Source: Sesamum alatum (lineage: Eukaryota > Streptophyta > Magnoliopsida > Lamiales > Pedaliaceae). Taken from it: a DNA stretch of 64,000 bases. Within the stretch, counting starts at the first letter, position 1; each line of letters starts with the position of its first letter. The notes under the pieces were generated by a model. That model was not told where the DNA came from and made no database searches. It saw only the letters and a program-made list of their open reading frames with translations. The position numbers and the translations under genes were made by a program. The stretch covers positions 9,689,692 through 9,753,691 of the forward strand of contig JACGWO010000005.1 of the NCBI GenBank assembly GCA_034509735.1, given 5' to 3'. Shown in pieces: positions 33,282 through 45,877 of the stretch.

Positions 33282-34082
33282 GGGTAAATTATATTTTTGC
33301 CCCATAAGTGGACCCATTTTTAATTTTGGTGTCATGCCGTGAAAATTCCCACATTACATCTTATATGTCCATTATTTTTTTAATTTCAGGACCAAAATGA
33401 GCTTCTCGTTAATTGCTAATCGCAAAATGAAGATTACATATCCTAATTTACATTCTAACATTGCCGAAAAATAAAAAATTATGGGCACAATGAACATTCA
33501 TTCGCACGAAAAATAAAATATATCCTTACAAACAATGAGGAAATTTCGACCCTTGCTCTTGCACACATCGGTTGGTCTTTCCAAGTAAAAAAATCACACC
33601 CACTTCTTTTATTCGAAGACCCGAAAAACTTTCTACCTGGATTGTTGTTGGTCCACGATATTATAAAACTTGTAGCACTTCCACAATGGCAAAACACTTC
33701 ATTTTTTTGCAACCATGTTTAATTTTGGTTCGTACTAAAGGAAGAAAAAAGAAAGAAAGAAATTTTTATAAGAGGAAGAAGAAAGAAGAATGATTTTCCT
33801 CCAATATTTGTTGTTGGTTGGTACATTTTCCTCCAAGTATATGTTTTGTTTGTGGTGGAGATAAATGTTCATTGTACCCTAATTTTTCCAATTTTCGGCA
33901 ATGTTAGAATATAAATTAGGATATGCAATCTTTATTTTACCATTAATAATTGATGAAAAGCCCATTTTGGTCCTGAAATTGAAAAAAGAAATGGACATAT
34001 AGGATGTAATATGTGATTTCCCTAAGTATGAAACTAAAATTGAAAACGGACCCACTTATGAGATCAAAAATGTAATTTACCC
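33282..34082 (-). mobile_element. short MULE carrying a GRF zinc-finger gene (copy A)
   Basis: Terminal inverted repeats of about 220 bp, beginning GGGTAAATTA, are present at both ends with moderate divergence. The perfect 9-bp duplication TTATAATTT flanks the element (33273-33281 and 34083-34091), as in Mutator elements. The 0.8-kb element has no transposase but holds a small gene with a GRF zinc finger on the - strand. Confidence 0.9.
33479..33712 (-). CDS. GRF-type zinc-finger protein, small
   Basis: A 77-codon frame starting MQKNEVFCHCGSATSF. The pattern CHCG, then SWTNNNPGRKFFGSS, then CDFFTWKD follows the GRF zinc finger (zf-GRF, named for its conserved G-R-F residues). That family binds single-stranded nucleic acid in several DNA-repair and RNA-related proteins. 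Here the conserved Cys after GRKFF is Ser, so zinc binding may be impaired. The finger occupies residues 8-48, and the tail is unrecognised and possibly intronic. It lies wholly between the terminal repeats of a MULE. Such stand-alone GRF genes are common in plant genomes; a role in transposition is inference. Confidence 0.72.
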   Translation of the reverse strand: MQKNEVFCHCGSATSFIISWTNNNPGRKFFGSSNKRSGCDFFTWKDQPMCARARVEISSLFVRIYFIFRANECSLCP

Positions 34083-34091
34083 TTATAATTT

Positions 34092-35585
34092 TAACGGCAT
34101 AAATGGCTCTGGATTCACGTGTTCTTCATTCTGGTCATATCGACCTGAACCTGACTTGGTCTAAACCGGATAATATACTTCATCTCCATGACCATCTATA
34201 TCAAACATTACAAAATAAACTGATTGTTTATTACATTATTAATGACGACGTCTTAAAACTAGTGTAAATCGATACTTTCTACCACTTAAACAAAAGTTAC
34301 AAAATCATCACAAAATCGATGCAAAGACTTAAGTTTTGATTGCTGTTAATCAACGTTTGGCATGATTTTTAATTATGGCTAATATTTTGGTATCATTTGC
34401 AGAAATAACGAATAGTCATAGCACAACTATATTAATTAGCTTTTGCCATAATTTTATTTTTAACTATGGCAATTAATCATAAAACAAAACCATATTTTTT
34501 CTACTGAAGTTGGATCAACGATTCATGATGAATCGTACAACTCAACAAACCTATACATATACATCTTCCAAATGCTAGGTATAATGTTTGCTACATGTAC
34601 TATTTTCTCAAGTTTCATCTCCAAATGATCTCACTAACAAAAGTTGGACGACAATAATTAGGATCTTCGTTATATTGTTCTTACTGTATTTGTGAGTGTA
34701 GATAATTTTGAAACCACACGAGGCTCAAACAAGGAGAGTTGACTATTTAACCTAAATTTGAATATCAAATAATGTAATAAAAAAATACATACATAATATA
34801 TATATTTTTGAATATTTTCTACATTAATTATATAAATGCAGCGTAATTATATGATAGATAATTTGAGAGGTGGAATATTATCTTACTAATGTCATAATTG
34901 CAAAATCAATTATGCCTCTGAATATTTCATAGAAGGACAGTCAAACGGTTTGGGTTTATATCTTTTTATGGAAGATTTTGCATTCGAATTTGAATATGTG
35001 CGTAAGTGTATTGAATGTGTGTAAAAAAGGGGGGGGGGGGGAGGGAATAATTACATCGTCCTCCCCTAAAATTCTGCGTAATTACACATAAACCTCCCTG
35101 TGGATTGAAAAATTATATCTGGTACATTTGAAATTTGTTTTCGTCTAATAAATAACTCTCACTTCAGTCAAAATTCACCGAAGTTATCGATATTAATAAG
35201 AGAATTGGATAAAAATCCATATTTTACCCGATAAACTTATTACTCGACTTATTGCACGCCAAACGAATTTTTTTATAACCAAACTACCCTTATAATATCC
35301 ATATGTTAATACATGTGAGGAGTTAGTCTAGTCAGAAAAAAAATTGTTTGACTTGTAATAAATCAGTAATAAGTCAATCAATATTAAATATCGATTTTTA
35401 TTTATTTATTTTTGTTAATATCAACAAATTCAATTAATTTAACTAATAGAGAAATTTATTTATTAAATAAAAATAAATTCTAAAAATAGTTATATATAAT
35501 TTTTTAAACCACAAAATATTTAGGAATGATTACATGAAAACCTCAACGGATAATTATCCTAAAAAAAAAAAAAAAAAAGAAAGAA
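34092..35585. other. intergenic DNA upstream of RAD23
   Basis: AT-rich. A run of G lies at 35030-35041, followed by a phrase resembling one arm of the palindromic MITEs (about 35042-35130) without a clear partner. No open frame of interest. Confidence 0.45.
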
Positions 35586-35756
35586 AGAAAACTTATAGTA
35601 GACACCATTCTCCGTCTGTGTTCCTCATTCTAGTTTTTACCCAAAAAAAGAACATCAGGCGCGCCGCTCCAGCTCAGCAATACGTGTTCATCAGTTATTG
35701 GTTTAGATAATGCAGTTATTGACCGCGCTGTTACTCAATCATTTCCACCTTCCATG

Positions 35757-35764
35757 TATATACA
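35757..35764 (+). promoter_or_regulatory. probable TATA box of RAD23
   Basis: TATATATA lies about 170 bases before the start codon. A CT-rich stretch (35786-35830) typical of plant 5' leaders follows. Transcription would start near 35790. Confidence 0.5.
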
Positions 35765-35932
35765 CTGTGACAGACTTTAAAGCTACCGTTTTTCCTCTTG
35801 ATATTTTCTCTTCCCTTTTTCCTCTCTCTAAATTTTATACACACAGATACATCGGCGGCGGCGACCAGGGATCGGAGACGCCTTCTTTCGCGGTGCATAC
35901 CGACGAAGAAAAAAGCTAAAGTCCGACCGAAG

Positions 35933-38900
35933 ATGAAGATTTTCGTGAAGACCCTGAAGGGTTCGCACTTCGAGATCGAAGTGAAACCGGAGGACACCGT
36001 ATGAACTCCCCTCCCTTTTATTTCGTTCTGTGCATATTTACGTAATTTACGTGTGTGTTTGTGTGTTTTAATTTGAATTACTTTTGCCTGCAGTGGGATT
36101 GAACTGTAATTAGGGTTTTAAAGTTATAATTTTCTTTTGCGGTTTTTGGATTGAGGGCTGTTGATTGGGATTTGTTTTTTTGTAATTCGTATAGTCATTC
36201 GAGTTATTGTTACGCTTTTGCTTCATACAGTTGAGCTCCTGTTCTTTCCCTTGGGATTCACTTGTTTTAGTGAATTATTTGTATTAACGCTATATTTTCG
36301 ACTCTTCAAATGTGATTTATGTATTTGTATAAAATGGAGAATGTGCGTCTCAAACAGTCCGGTACTTATACCCTCTACTATTAGTCAAATTTCCATCATA
36401 TTGTTCAATACCCTTGGTATCAGTAGAATGTTTTTGCTATTTGTGGTGGTCCAAGGTTTGTCTCTTTACTTCTATAGACACTTATAAGTAATGAAAAATT
36501 TCAAGTTAGGTGTGGGGAAATGATGGTTGCTGTTCTTTGGTTGAGTTCAAGTTTATGCCCCAGGACTCGTGATGTTGAATTATCTTGTGCTTGCATATGA
36601 AAGAAACAGACTTGTCTAGACAATTTTAAGCTGAACACGGTCCTGTATGAAAACCAAAGTGGTAGCGGGTTGCATTTTTTGTCATTAAGAAAATTGAGAT
36701 ATTACTCATGCTCCCTTTTCGTATTACCACCCTAGAGTATTTGTATACTTGAAGTTCTCATTAAATAAAAGAATACACTTTAGGTAATGGTGTCTGTGTA
36801 ATTCCTTGGATAAGATATATATTGCTTTTTGGAATTATTTTCTAGATAATATTTTTACTGGATGTATTATATGGTGCTAAAGTTCCATGGCAACATCTGT
36901 TTGAGATTTTATATAATAGTGGTTCACTCTTTATAAAATGCATGGAACTGCGGATCAAATATAACACTAGTGGCCTAGCATGCACTGGTCTTGTGTTCAT
37001 TTATTGAACATTTCTTGTGCTAGAAGATTCCATTTGGATTTCATACTACACTTAGATTACTGTATAATCTTCGTAAAGTTTTGGCCGGTCTATTAAGGAA
37101 ATATTAAGGAAATGATCTTATATGATTTACCAAATCCTGCTTCTTGGCCATGAGTATCTGTAGAACTGTTGAGGCTAATAGATGTTTTCATTGATTTTGC
37201 GCTTCTTCAAATGAAGAAATGTTTCAAGTATTCTTTTCTCTCTTTATTAATTATTAGGTGGCAGACGTGAAGAAGAATATTGAAACAGTTCAGGGTTCTG
37301 ATGTCTATCCAGCTGGTCAGCAGATGCTCATTCATCAAGGGAAAGTGCTGAAGGATGAGACGACACTGGAAGAGAACAAAGTTGCTGAAAAAAGTTTTGT
37401 TGTGATTATGCTGTCCAAGGTAATTTGTAACCTTTAATCTGGGGTGCCTCTCCAATCCCATCACTCTGTCAGTTAAGTAGTCTGTCTCATTAGTACTCTC
37501 CAAAACATTTGCCACACCAGATAAAAACTTCCCTTTTCCTGTCAGTCTTCATGCAGGCTTACATTTACTGGCACCACACACACACAAAATATTGTAACTC
37601 AAAAGAACATAAATAAATAACTTACAGCTGACTGTCTCTGAAATTTGGTAGACTAAACCTTCATCAAGTGGAGCTGCAACTGCATCTGCTGTGCCGTCGA
37701 GTACGGTAAGCTCGTGCATGTATACATTTGACATTTTGGGTTAGCAAAATTTGAAATATGCTTTTGGGATGTCTATCTCATGCTTCGTGGCTAACATACG
37801 CAGAGGCGTGCTATCTTTTGAGCAAGACATCCTGTTTTGGGTTTACTAATGTGGTATGCTATTGATTTTTTATGTTGGTGCACATCCAACCACACATTCC
37901 AGCTCTTGAGGGGATCAAGCTTTTCCTTTCCTTTTTCTTTTCCATGGGCCTGGGGTTGGCTGTGGATGACGGAGGCAATCCTTGATTTGGAAGGCTCTCT
38001 GCTTGTATTAATTGCATTACAGATAACCTGTCTAACAATCTAGAATCTGGACATCCCAACCCCTGCAAAAAGAATAATCAAATGTTCAAATAAAAAATAG
38101 AATTCAGAAAAAATAAAATAAAAGGATTAAATGGAATGATCTTAAGACATAATTGGTTCGTGGAAGTTTCACTACCACATTTGCCCCTAATGTTTACAGA
38201 TTAGTGGTTTCTCTGTGCTACTTATATTTGGAGTATTATTATGATTATGAGACATGCATGGTATTATGAGTCTGTGAGTCATGAATTTTGAAGCCCTTGT
38301 GTTTGGATCTTTTTGAGATTATAGGTCATGGATTTTGAGTGACATCTGTTGTGCATATTTAGTCAAAACTTCATAGATTAGACATGAGGTTATGTTCTTG
38401 AGGATTTTTGTTCTCCGACTTTCTAGTGATATTACATCTTTTGGTTGATTTATGTAATCACCTCTATAGTCGCAACCTGTCAGTAATGCATCTCTGCCAA
38501 CACAACCCGTAACAGCAGCTCCTTCACCTGCACCAACTGTTGCTCCGTAAGTTTTCTTTGTTCTGGTTTTCAGCTATGTGATAATAAGAAGTCTTCTCCA
38601 CTCTAAGTTCCCAACTTTTCATTAAAATTTTCATTGCTTGCATTTGCAGACTGCAATCAGCCCCTGAATCTGCTCCAGTTCCTGCTCCTACCCCTGCTTC
38701 GTGAGTTAAACTGATGTCTTTATTACCTGAGATTTGGATAATATTATTTACTTTTTAGGACTGTTGTTGCTGCTGACATAGCATTCATAAGTTAATATAG
38801 TTTCGTTCCAACAGCTCCACAGATGTGTATGGTCAAGCAGCATCGAACCTTGTTGCTGGAAGTAACTTGGAGGCTACTGTTCAACAGATTCTTGATATGG

Positions 38901-41267
38901 GTGGAGGAAGTTGGGACAGAGATACAGTTGTTCGCGCACTGAGGGCTGCATTTAATAATCCAGAAAGAGCAGTTGAATACCTCTATTCTGTGAGTCTACC
39001 CCAAGAATCGTTGATATTTACCCTGATTTCGCCATTTCTTTACTTTGAGTCACCAAGAGGTTAAGAATATGAGAGTTATTTTATGGGCAACTACAAACTT
39101 CTCCCATCTTATCCACAATTGATTCACTCATCTTATAACCATGGAGAAGAATTGAATTCAGGGTATTCCAGAGCAAGCAGAAGTAAATCCTGTTGCTCAA
39201 CCTCCTGCTGGTGGACAGCCTATGAATCCTCCAGCCCAGGCTACACAAGCAGCAGCACCTGCTGGTGGTCCTAATGCTAATCCTTTAGATCTTTTTCCAC
39301 AGGTAAGTTCTTGGTGATGTATCAACCACTTAAAAAGACAAAAATGTTTCGTTGGGACTTGGGAAAAAATCAAACCGACTTTAAGGGGTCCGCTCTTTTT
39401 TTTTCCCCCTGAAACCAGGGTCTTCCAAACATGGGTTCAAATGCAAGTGCTGGCTCCTTAGATTTTCTTCGCAATAGTCAACAGGTACAAAAGATGCTTT
39501 GTTGAATGGTCTGTTAGGAAATAATCCTTCATTATTCTTCTTCTCTTGTTCATATTATTTTTACTATTAATATTTTAATTCTTCAGTTCCAAGCATTGCG
39601 GGCCATGGTGCAAGCCAATCCTCAAATATTGCAGGTGCTTGTTTCACTTGCTATATCTGATTATGTAGGCACTAATATTATCCTTGTAATCGCCACAAAT
39701 TTTGTATCTGCAGCCTATGCTTCAAGAACTCGGAAAGCAAAACCCACAACTAGTCCGATTGATTCAAGAACATCAAGCGGACTTCTTACGCCTAATAAAT
39801 GAACCTGTTGAAGGGGAGGGGTAAGGAGTTGGATTCAATCAATAACACATGTTATGTTGCATTTGGATTGAAGAATTTGAATACAAGCGAAGGATTCAGA
39901 GCTAATGATTTGAAAAATCTGTAACGTAGAGTGCATTTCAAGTTCAGCATGATTTTTTCAAAAATACTTAATATGGTTACAAGAGGATTTGAAATCAAAT
40001 ATAAATTGAATCCAACAGCTAGCAAGAAGTTTGTTTTTCTGGAGTTGAAATCTTTTAGTTCCCAAAATCTTTCAATGAAAATAATATTATTTCGTTTAGT
40101 TGGATCAAGTAAATGTCCTGACAACCAATTGTACATTAATATTTTCAGGAACATACTAGGTCAACTCGCCGAAGCAATGCCACAGGCTGTGACTGTCACA
40201 CCTGAAGAGAGGGAGGCAATCGAACGTGTTAGTTTCTCTTCTCCATTCTGGCTCAATTTGTTGAGAAGAATTGAATTTTGGCCCATCACGCGATTTCATG
40301 ACTCATCATTAGTTATTACCATTTTCTTGCATCTCCTGATAGGATCATTACAGTTTACATCTCATCTTATTATGATTGTTGGACCTCGGTGGTTCATTAA
40401 GAGGATTCCTAACCAGGAAAAAGGGTACCACCCCATATATGCATGCCAAATTAAATGTGAGTTCTCATAGTCCACTCTCAAGTACATAGAAGCCCCAAAT
40501 TGCATGACTTGAGCAATCAATGTTTAACCACAATCAGCTGACAGCAGAGAAATATGAAGTTATGATCATTGGCAATTTCCTGTGTGTCATCTCTTTGAGA
40601 GTAGAAAGGCCTTGACCATATTTAGTGAATTGCTTCGGAGATTGGTTTGGGGACCTTGACATTGAAAGTTTGGGTTGTTTGAGCCTTTTCAAGTACATTG
40701 CATGTATATGTTAGGGTTCCTGTGCACATCATAAACCCCCTCTATTATTTAAATTTACAAAAGAATGAGGTGTTATGTGGGAAGGACAAGAGAAAAACTT
40801 GTGGAAAATTCTGTACATTACACTTGCTATGTCATTGGTTGGTTATCGGGTAGAAGTCTAGAATTTATTGTTCCACGATTAATGTCATTAACCAGCGGCC
40901 ACTCCATGGTTTTAGAGAGAGAGAGAGAGATCAGAGCAGTTCCAGTTTCACGTAATGCTCCAGATCTATCATATACATAATCACAGAGAAATTTAGCTGA
41001 TCGATAGAGAGAATGGACTTTGCTTAATTCTTTCTTGAATACCCAACCTAGGGAGTACCTTTGCGCCATATTTCTCACACCGACATAGTCCATCTGTCTC
41101 TACTTGGATAGACTTTTCTATAATTGAATGTTGTGATTTGACCTCTTCTGCAGCTTGAAGCAATGGGGTTTGATCGAGCGTTGGTATTGGAAGTGTTCTT
41201 TGCATGCAACAAGAACGAAGAGCTGGCTGCGAACTACCTCTTAGATCATATGCATGATTTTGACTAG
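35933..41267 (+). CDS. RAD23: RAD23 ubiquitin receptor / DNA-repair protein, 12 exons
   Basis: RAD23 shuttles ubiquitylated proteins to the proteasome and stabilises XPC in nucleotide-excision repair, in nucleus and cytosol. Exons: 35933-35998, 37258-37419, 37652-37705, 38470-38546, 38650-38700, 38815-38989, 39162-39302, 39419-39484, 39587-39634, 39714-39820, 40149-40227, 41154-41267. All introns are GT-AG and the sum is 1140 nt, or 379 aa plus stop, the usual size for plant RAD23. Order: ubiquitin-like domain (residues 1-74, [17 protein letters not shown]); Pro/Ala/Ser linker; UBA1 (about 150-195, [20 protein letters not shown]); XPC-binding/STI1 domain (about 235-313, [14 protein letters not shown] to LRLINEP); UBA2 (about 335-379, [19 protein letters not shown]). 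The start is the first ATG of the UBL. Introns 1 and 11 are long (1.26 and 0.93 kb). Nothing suggests loss of function. The B/C/D paralogue type cannot be fixed. Confidence 0.97.
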
Positions 41268-41598
41268 TGAAGCAAGAGTTAACTTAAGTCGGCTTCTTTG
41301 ATCTCGTCAGTTTACGTTGTTTAACAAACCTTTTTCGTGCCGCGTGGATTAATTTTTAATTATGTTCACAGTGGCTTTCACTGTATCATTGGGATACACA
41401 AGTAGAATGTGGAAAATTTTAAGTTGCTCTATTTTAGTTTCACAAACACCAGATATATTCTTTACCTGCGAAGAATGTCTTTACTTTCAGCTTCTTTTTG
41501 TCCCATCTTCTTTACATGTTTTTAATTTACCTGAGAACTTGAAATAGTTAGATAAGTCACCATCAGCTCTCCAATTCCAAGTTCTGAGCCTAGTTTGT

Positions 41599-42825
41599 GA
41601 GAAAATTGTAATTTTCGTCCCAAACTTTAGTTCTGTGAGCAAGTTTAGTTTCATACTATACGAAATAGGCAATTTTAGTCCCACAATATAATTTTTTGTT
41701 GTAATTTTAGTCTCAATGTTAAAAAAACTAACGGAAACTGTCAGTTGACCGGATGGAATAGGGCTGTTAATCTTCTACCGTCGGTTTTGGGGTTAAATAA
41801 AAAAAAAAATTGCAAAAAATGTTTTGCAATAGTAAAATTGTGTTGCCTTGAGAGAGAAGTAAAACCCAAACCCAATGAAAACTTACCTCTGCAGAACCCA
41901 AAATCAACAGAAGACAAGCCCTAATCCCAAAAATTCCACTCTCAAGAATTCAAAATTTCTCCCCCAAAAAAACGAAGACGTAGAGTTAGAAGGAATTTCT
42001 TACAAGGAGCGAGGTTCCTGTTGGCGAGGGAAGCGAAATGCTGCGCGCGCCTGAGCTGATAGGGTGCCCAATGCTTGATTATGGTAAGTTTTGGGATTTA
42101 CTGGTGTATTCCTTCATTTTTTCGGTGTTGTTCACAAAATCATGTAATGAAATGTACTTGTTCATGTTTTGTGTTTATTGTACGAACTTTTGAATTGGAT
42201 TATGTATATGTTATTTATGTATGTGAGATTTACTGTTGTTACTTTTTGAAGTGTTTATTGTAAAAATCAATTTTTTGAAGTGGATTATGTATGTTATTTG
42301 TGTTTGTTATTTGACCATCCTCCCACCTAAAAAATCCACAATCTTCCATTGTCATACTCTTAGAACAAGACAAAAATCTTCTACCCGGATTTTCGTTTGT
42401 CCACGAGGTTCTCAAGCGAGCAACCTCCCCACAATAACAAATAACTCGTTGTTCTTTTTGTGTTGTGGAAGATGAAGACATTCTTCCACCTTTTTTTTTC
42501 CCCTAAAATTCAGATGAAAGAGAGAAAGAGAAGCTTAATGTGAGGAATAGAATGAAGGAAAGAGAAGCCACACAAGGGTATAAATATTATTTTTTTGGCT
42601 CCAAAACATGTGTTGGTACATTTTTTTCCTTTCATAACCCTTACAGCCGGTTGCCCTCTTTTCCAGCAAAAAAACTGACGGTTTCCGTTGGTTTCTTAAC
42701 GTCGGGACTAAAATTGCAGAAAAAAAAAAATTATATTGTGGGACTAAAATTACCTATTTCGTATAATATGGGACTAACCTTGTTCATAGGCCTAAAGTTT
42801 GTGGGACGAAAATTGCAATTTTCTC
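41599..42825 (-). mobile_element. MULE carrying a GRF zinc-finger gene (copy B)
   Basis: Terminal inverted repeats of about 160 bp (starting GAGAAAATTG) lie at both ends, with several differences between them. A 10-bp target duplication is imperfect, CCTAGTTTGT (41589-41598) against CCTAATTTGC (42826-42835). The element is 1.2 kb, lacks a transposase, and carries a GRF zinc-finger gene on the - strand, like copy A. It lies just after the 3' end of RAD23. Confidence 0.85.
42239..42481 (-). CDS. GRF-type zinc-finger protein, small
   Basis: An 80-codon frame starting MSSSSTTQKEQRVICYCGEV. The GRF finger is complete: CYCG, then SWTNENPGRRFLSC, then CGFFRWED (residues 15-54), with all zinc ligands C-H/C-C-C in place. 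The Ser-rich start before the finger is usual for plant stand-alone GRF proteins. The tail beyond residue 57 is low quality and may be intron, so the true 3' end is unknown. A second upstream leader ORF may continue toward 42150. The family binds single-stranded nucleic acid; function here is unknown. Confidence 0.75.
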   Translation of the reverse strand: MSSSSTTQKEQRVICYCGEVARLRTSWTNENPGRRFLSCSKSMTMEDCGFFRWEDGQITNTNNIHNPLQKIDFYNKHFKK

Positions 42826-42835
42826 CCTAATTTGC

Positions 42836-43198
42836 ATCCTTCGAATTTTGATTTCTTGAGGACAGTAGAGCCCTCATGATTGCAGTTTTATGTCTTGGAT
42901 TTTCTACTTTGGACCTCAACTGATGGAATTGGCCTCTGCCTAATGAACATTTTGAGGAGAGATTAGAACTTTGGACGGGGAAAATAAAATCTTGTTTTTT
43001 TTTACAAAAAAAATTAAAATTATTTTATATGATTGAAAAGAAAGTAAATTTAAAAATAATTTTTTTTTGTTTGGTACGAGTAAAATAAATTATTTTTTGT
43101 AATTTTATCAACCCCTTTCTCTTCGTTTGATACTAGTAATTTTGTGCACATATGTAGTTCTTTTAGATTATTTAAAATTAAATAATTATTATTCAGTA

Positions 43199-43229
<31 letters not shown>

Positions 43230-43567
43230 AAGAAATAATAATATAATGTTATAAAGTGAAAAGGATGCATAAAAATAGCACAAAAAGTAATTATCGAAGA
43301 TAATAGGAAAGGGGGAAATTAATAAATAATTTAATAAATTGAATTAAATATTAAGTTGCAGATCAAAAATTGGAAGATACTAAATTTGTTTTTTTTCTTA
43401 ATAACAATGTGTAGATTAAATAATAAGAGTGTTCAAACTAATTATTAAAATATTTTAAAATTAAACTTGAAATATTATTAGTAAAAGTGCGCATCAATTC
43501 AGAATGAGAATGATATATGTTTTAATTACCAATTTCTCAAAATAAAGGAGTTGTTTTTATAAGTAAA
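42836..43567. other. intergenic AT-rich DNA with an (AT)n microsatellite
   Basis: Contains an (AT)n run at 43199-43219 and no recognisable gene. Confidence 0.55.
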
Positions 43568-43662
43568 CTAGCTATGGTGGCACGTTGTTCTTGCGTGTAT
43601 ATAAATAATATTACACGCTTTAGATTTATAGTAAATAAGGAAAAACATATATATAAATCACC

Positions 43663-45863
43663 TGTTAGAATAGGTAACCAGAAAGTTAATAGGTTGACAT
43701 TGTGTAATTTATTTGACAACTCAATATAATGTAATATTTTATAATGAATGAAATGATTATTCGTTACCACTGTTATCATCTTTGTTGTGCTCATTTTTCA
43801 TATGTTAAATGTCGTTTTACATATATCACAACAAAGCCCACAGACCACGTTAACAACTCATGCAAGTGGGGCCACACAATGAATGGTGGTTACGAAACCA
43901 ACTGATAAAGGGTTGAGTCCAAAACGTTCCAAGTCGAGGACCTCGAGATAGGGCATCGAGAGTCCTATAGAGACTTGCACCAAGAGTCGTATTCATTGGA
44001 TTAGTGCCGTGTTTCATCGGCGATAGGCGTGGGATACCTATACGATCTTAGTGGATTGGTCGACTGGGGTCGAGCCGACTGAGCTGACTCGCGGGGATCA
44101 TCATATGGAAGCCTTGGAGGCTTGGTCGGTATGATTGGATTTTTTCGGTTACGATAGTACAGGAGTAGTCCTCAGACTTGAGGAACCACGAGAGTCACGT
44201 GCACACGATGGTTATATCTTGAATCTAGCGAGAGGTGATCATGTCGCAGACATATTCATTATAAGCCTTGTCTAGTGCAGTCAGAATGTGTAGCGAGGAC
44301 GGTGGGTTTCAAGAAGAGGATCCTTCCACTATCAGTATGTTACAGAGGTATCTCCTATGCACTCAAAGACACGTTCATGCTGTTTAAACTTGTGGCCACA
44401 GTGGTTGATCGAGCAGGAAATAGTTTCCTGTGTCGATGCAATGAGGCATGCGTAATCTCGAGTATTAAGCATAGACGCCTAGTCAAGGATGGGAACCGAC
44501 GCCCAATTCTATACTCTAAACTAAGGCCGGGAGACGATAGACGGAAAGACTGTACCCGTATAGAATCGGCGCATAAATGTTCACATCAACATTCACCTAG
44601 TCTCTAGTGCCACGGGCCATTGCTAGACGGCCACCTATGGTGACGGGCTCCTATTGGACACGGGCCCCGGTCTAGCTGAGGATAACCCTAAAGGGTCACA
44701 CACAAATCACCGAGGAGGTGAAGGAATTGACTTAGGGGCAATTTAAGAGGATGATAAGTAATTGGATTACTTAAGGATTGTCCATTGGATGGACGGGCCA
44801 ATACTGTATCGGGCCCTCGTTTTATCGGTAAATGGGATTTATCGATTAAGTAGAGAATTGAAACTTGGATCTTTTAATTAGATTAAAAGATCAACGGGAA
44901 TTATTTAATAGGGCCATGAATTAAATAAGATTTGATTCTTGGGCTTGTTGTAATTGGATTACAACAATATCCGGTCCATAAAATCTTGGCCCAAGAGATG
45001 TGTTAATTCCACTTTGAAATTAGAAGAAGTTGGACTTCTTCCCAAAAGGGGATGATCGAAAATTGCTTCATTTGGAAGCACCAAATATCGGCCATACATG
45101 GCCTTTGATGACTAGTTGACTTGTCTCTTTTGGAAAGAGACAAATCAACTCCAATCAAGCTTCTTTTACTTGGTATGATTAAATCATACCTTATGAAATG
45201 GTAGAATTGATTGATGATTAGTGTGGATTGACTGGAATATATATAGAAATCCTTGGATGAACCTAGACACATTCCAATAATCACATTAATGAAGTATATA
45301 TATGTGTATATACTATCATCAAGGTGTAGAATTCATAATTTATCTTTTTCTAGAAAAAAGAACACACATTCTCTCTACTCTCTCAAGTTTCGGCGTCTCT
45401 CTCTCTCTATTATCCTCTTTGTTGCTTCATTGATCTAGGATGAATTGCATAACAAAGCAAGATTAAGAAGGAATACTAACTTAATAGTGTAGTCTCTTCT
45501 TCGATCTCCTCCTCAAGATTCGTTTTTTTCTAGTAAGAAAAACGAGATCTCTTCCAGTGTGGTGTGGACTACATTAGAGAGTTCATAGTTTTGAACTTGG
45601 TGAACGTTTTCAGTCGTGGAACAACGCTAGTAGCTTTATACAAAGAAAGCTACAAAGGGAACATTCAACTTTACGTTCTTGTAGTTTCTTTTATCTAGCA
45701 TCTATGCTCTGTATGATATGTCATATTTACTATCATATTCTACATCGAACGTTCGGTTGAGCACCCAAGTATACACCCCTTGGGATCTTTTGATATGTAT
45801 TGTTTTAAATAACGCATTCTCTCGCTTCTGCTCGCGACCCCAAGTGGATCCACTTGTCCTTCA
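43663..45863 (+). repeat. 5' LTR of copia element 2
   Basis: 2201 bp, from TGTTAGAATAGG to TTGTCCTTCA. A TATATATAG box at 45238-45246 and a CT-rich stretch near 45370-45410 are candidates for the LTR promoter. Open frames inside it have no gene similarity. Confidence 0.93.
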
Positions 45864-45865
45864 AG

Positions 45866-45877
45866 TGGTATCAGAGC
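45866..45877 (+). promoter_or_regulatory. primer binding site of copia element 2
   Basis: TGGTATCAGAGC is an exact match to the initiator tRNA-Met primer site, two bases after the LTR end. Confidence 0.93.

Noticed and set aside
35710..35919. Possible upstream reading frames before RAD23
   Set aside because: They cover the TATA region and 5' leader and have no similarity to anything I know.
39931..40470. 179-codon open frame
   Set aside because: Runs through intron 10, exon 11 and intron 11 of RAD23. Only the exon part ([16 protein letters not shown]) is real.
44275..44607. 110-codon open frame
   Set aside because: Lies entirely in the 5' LTR of copia element 2. A similar but differently interrupted frame occurs in the 3' LTR, so it is not a conserved gene.
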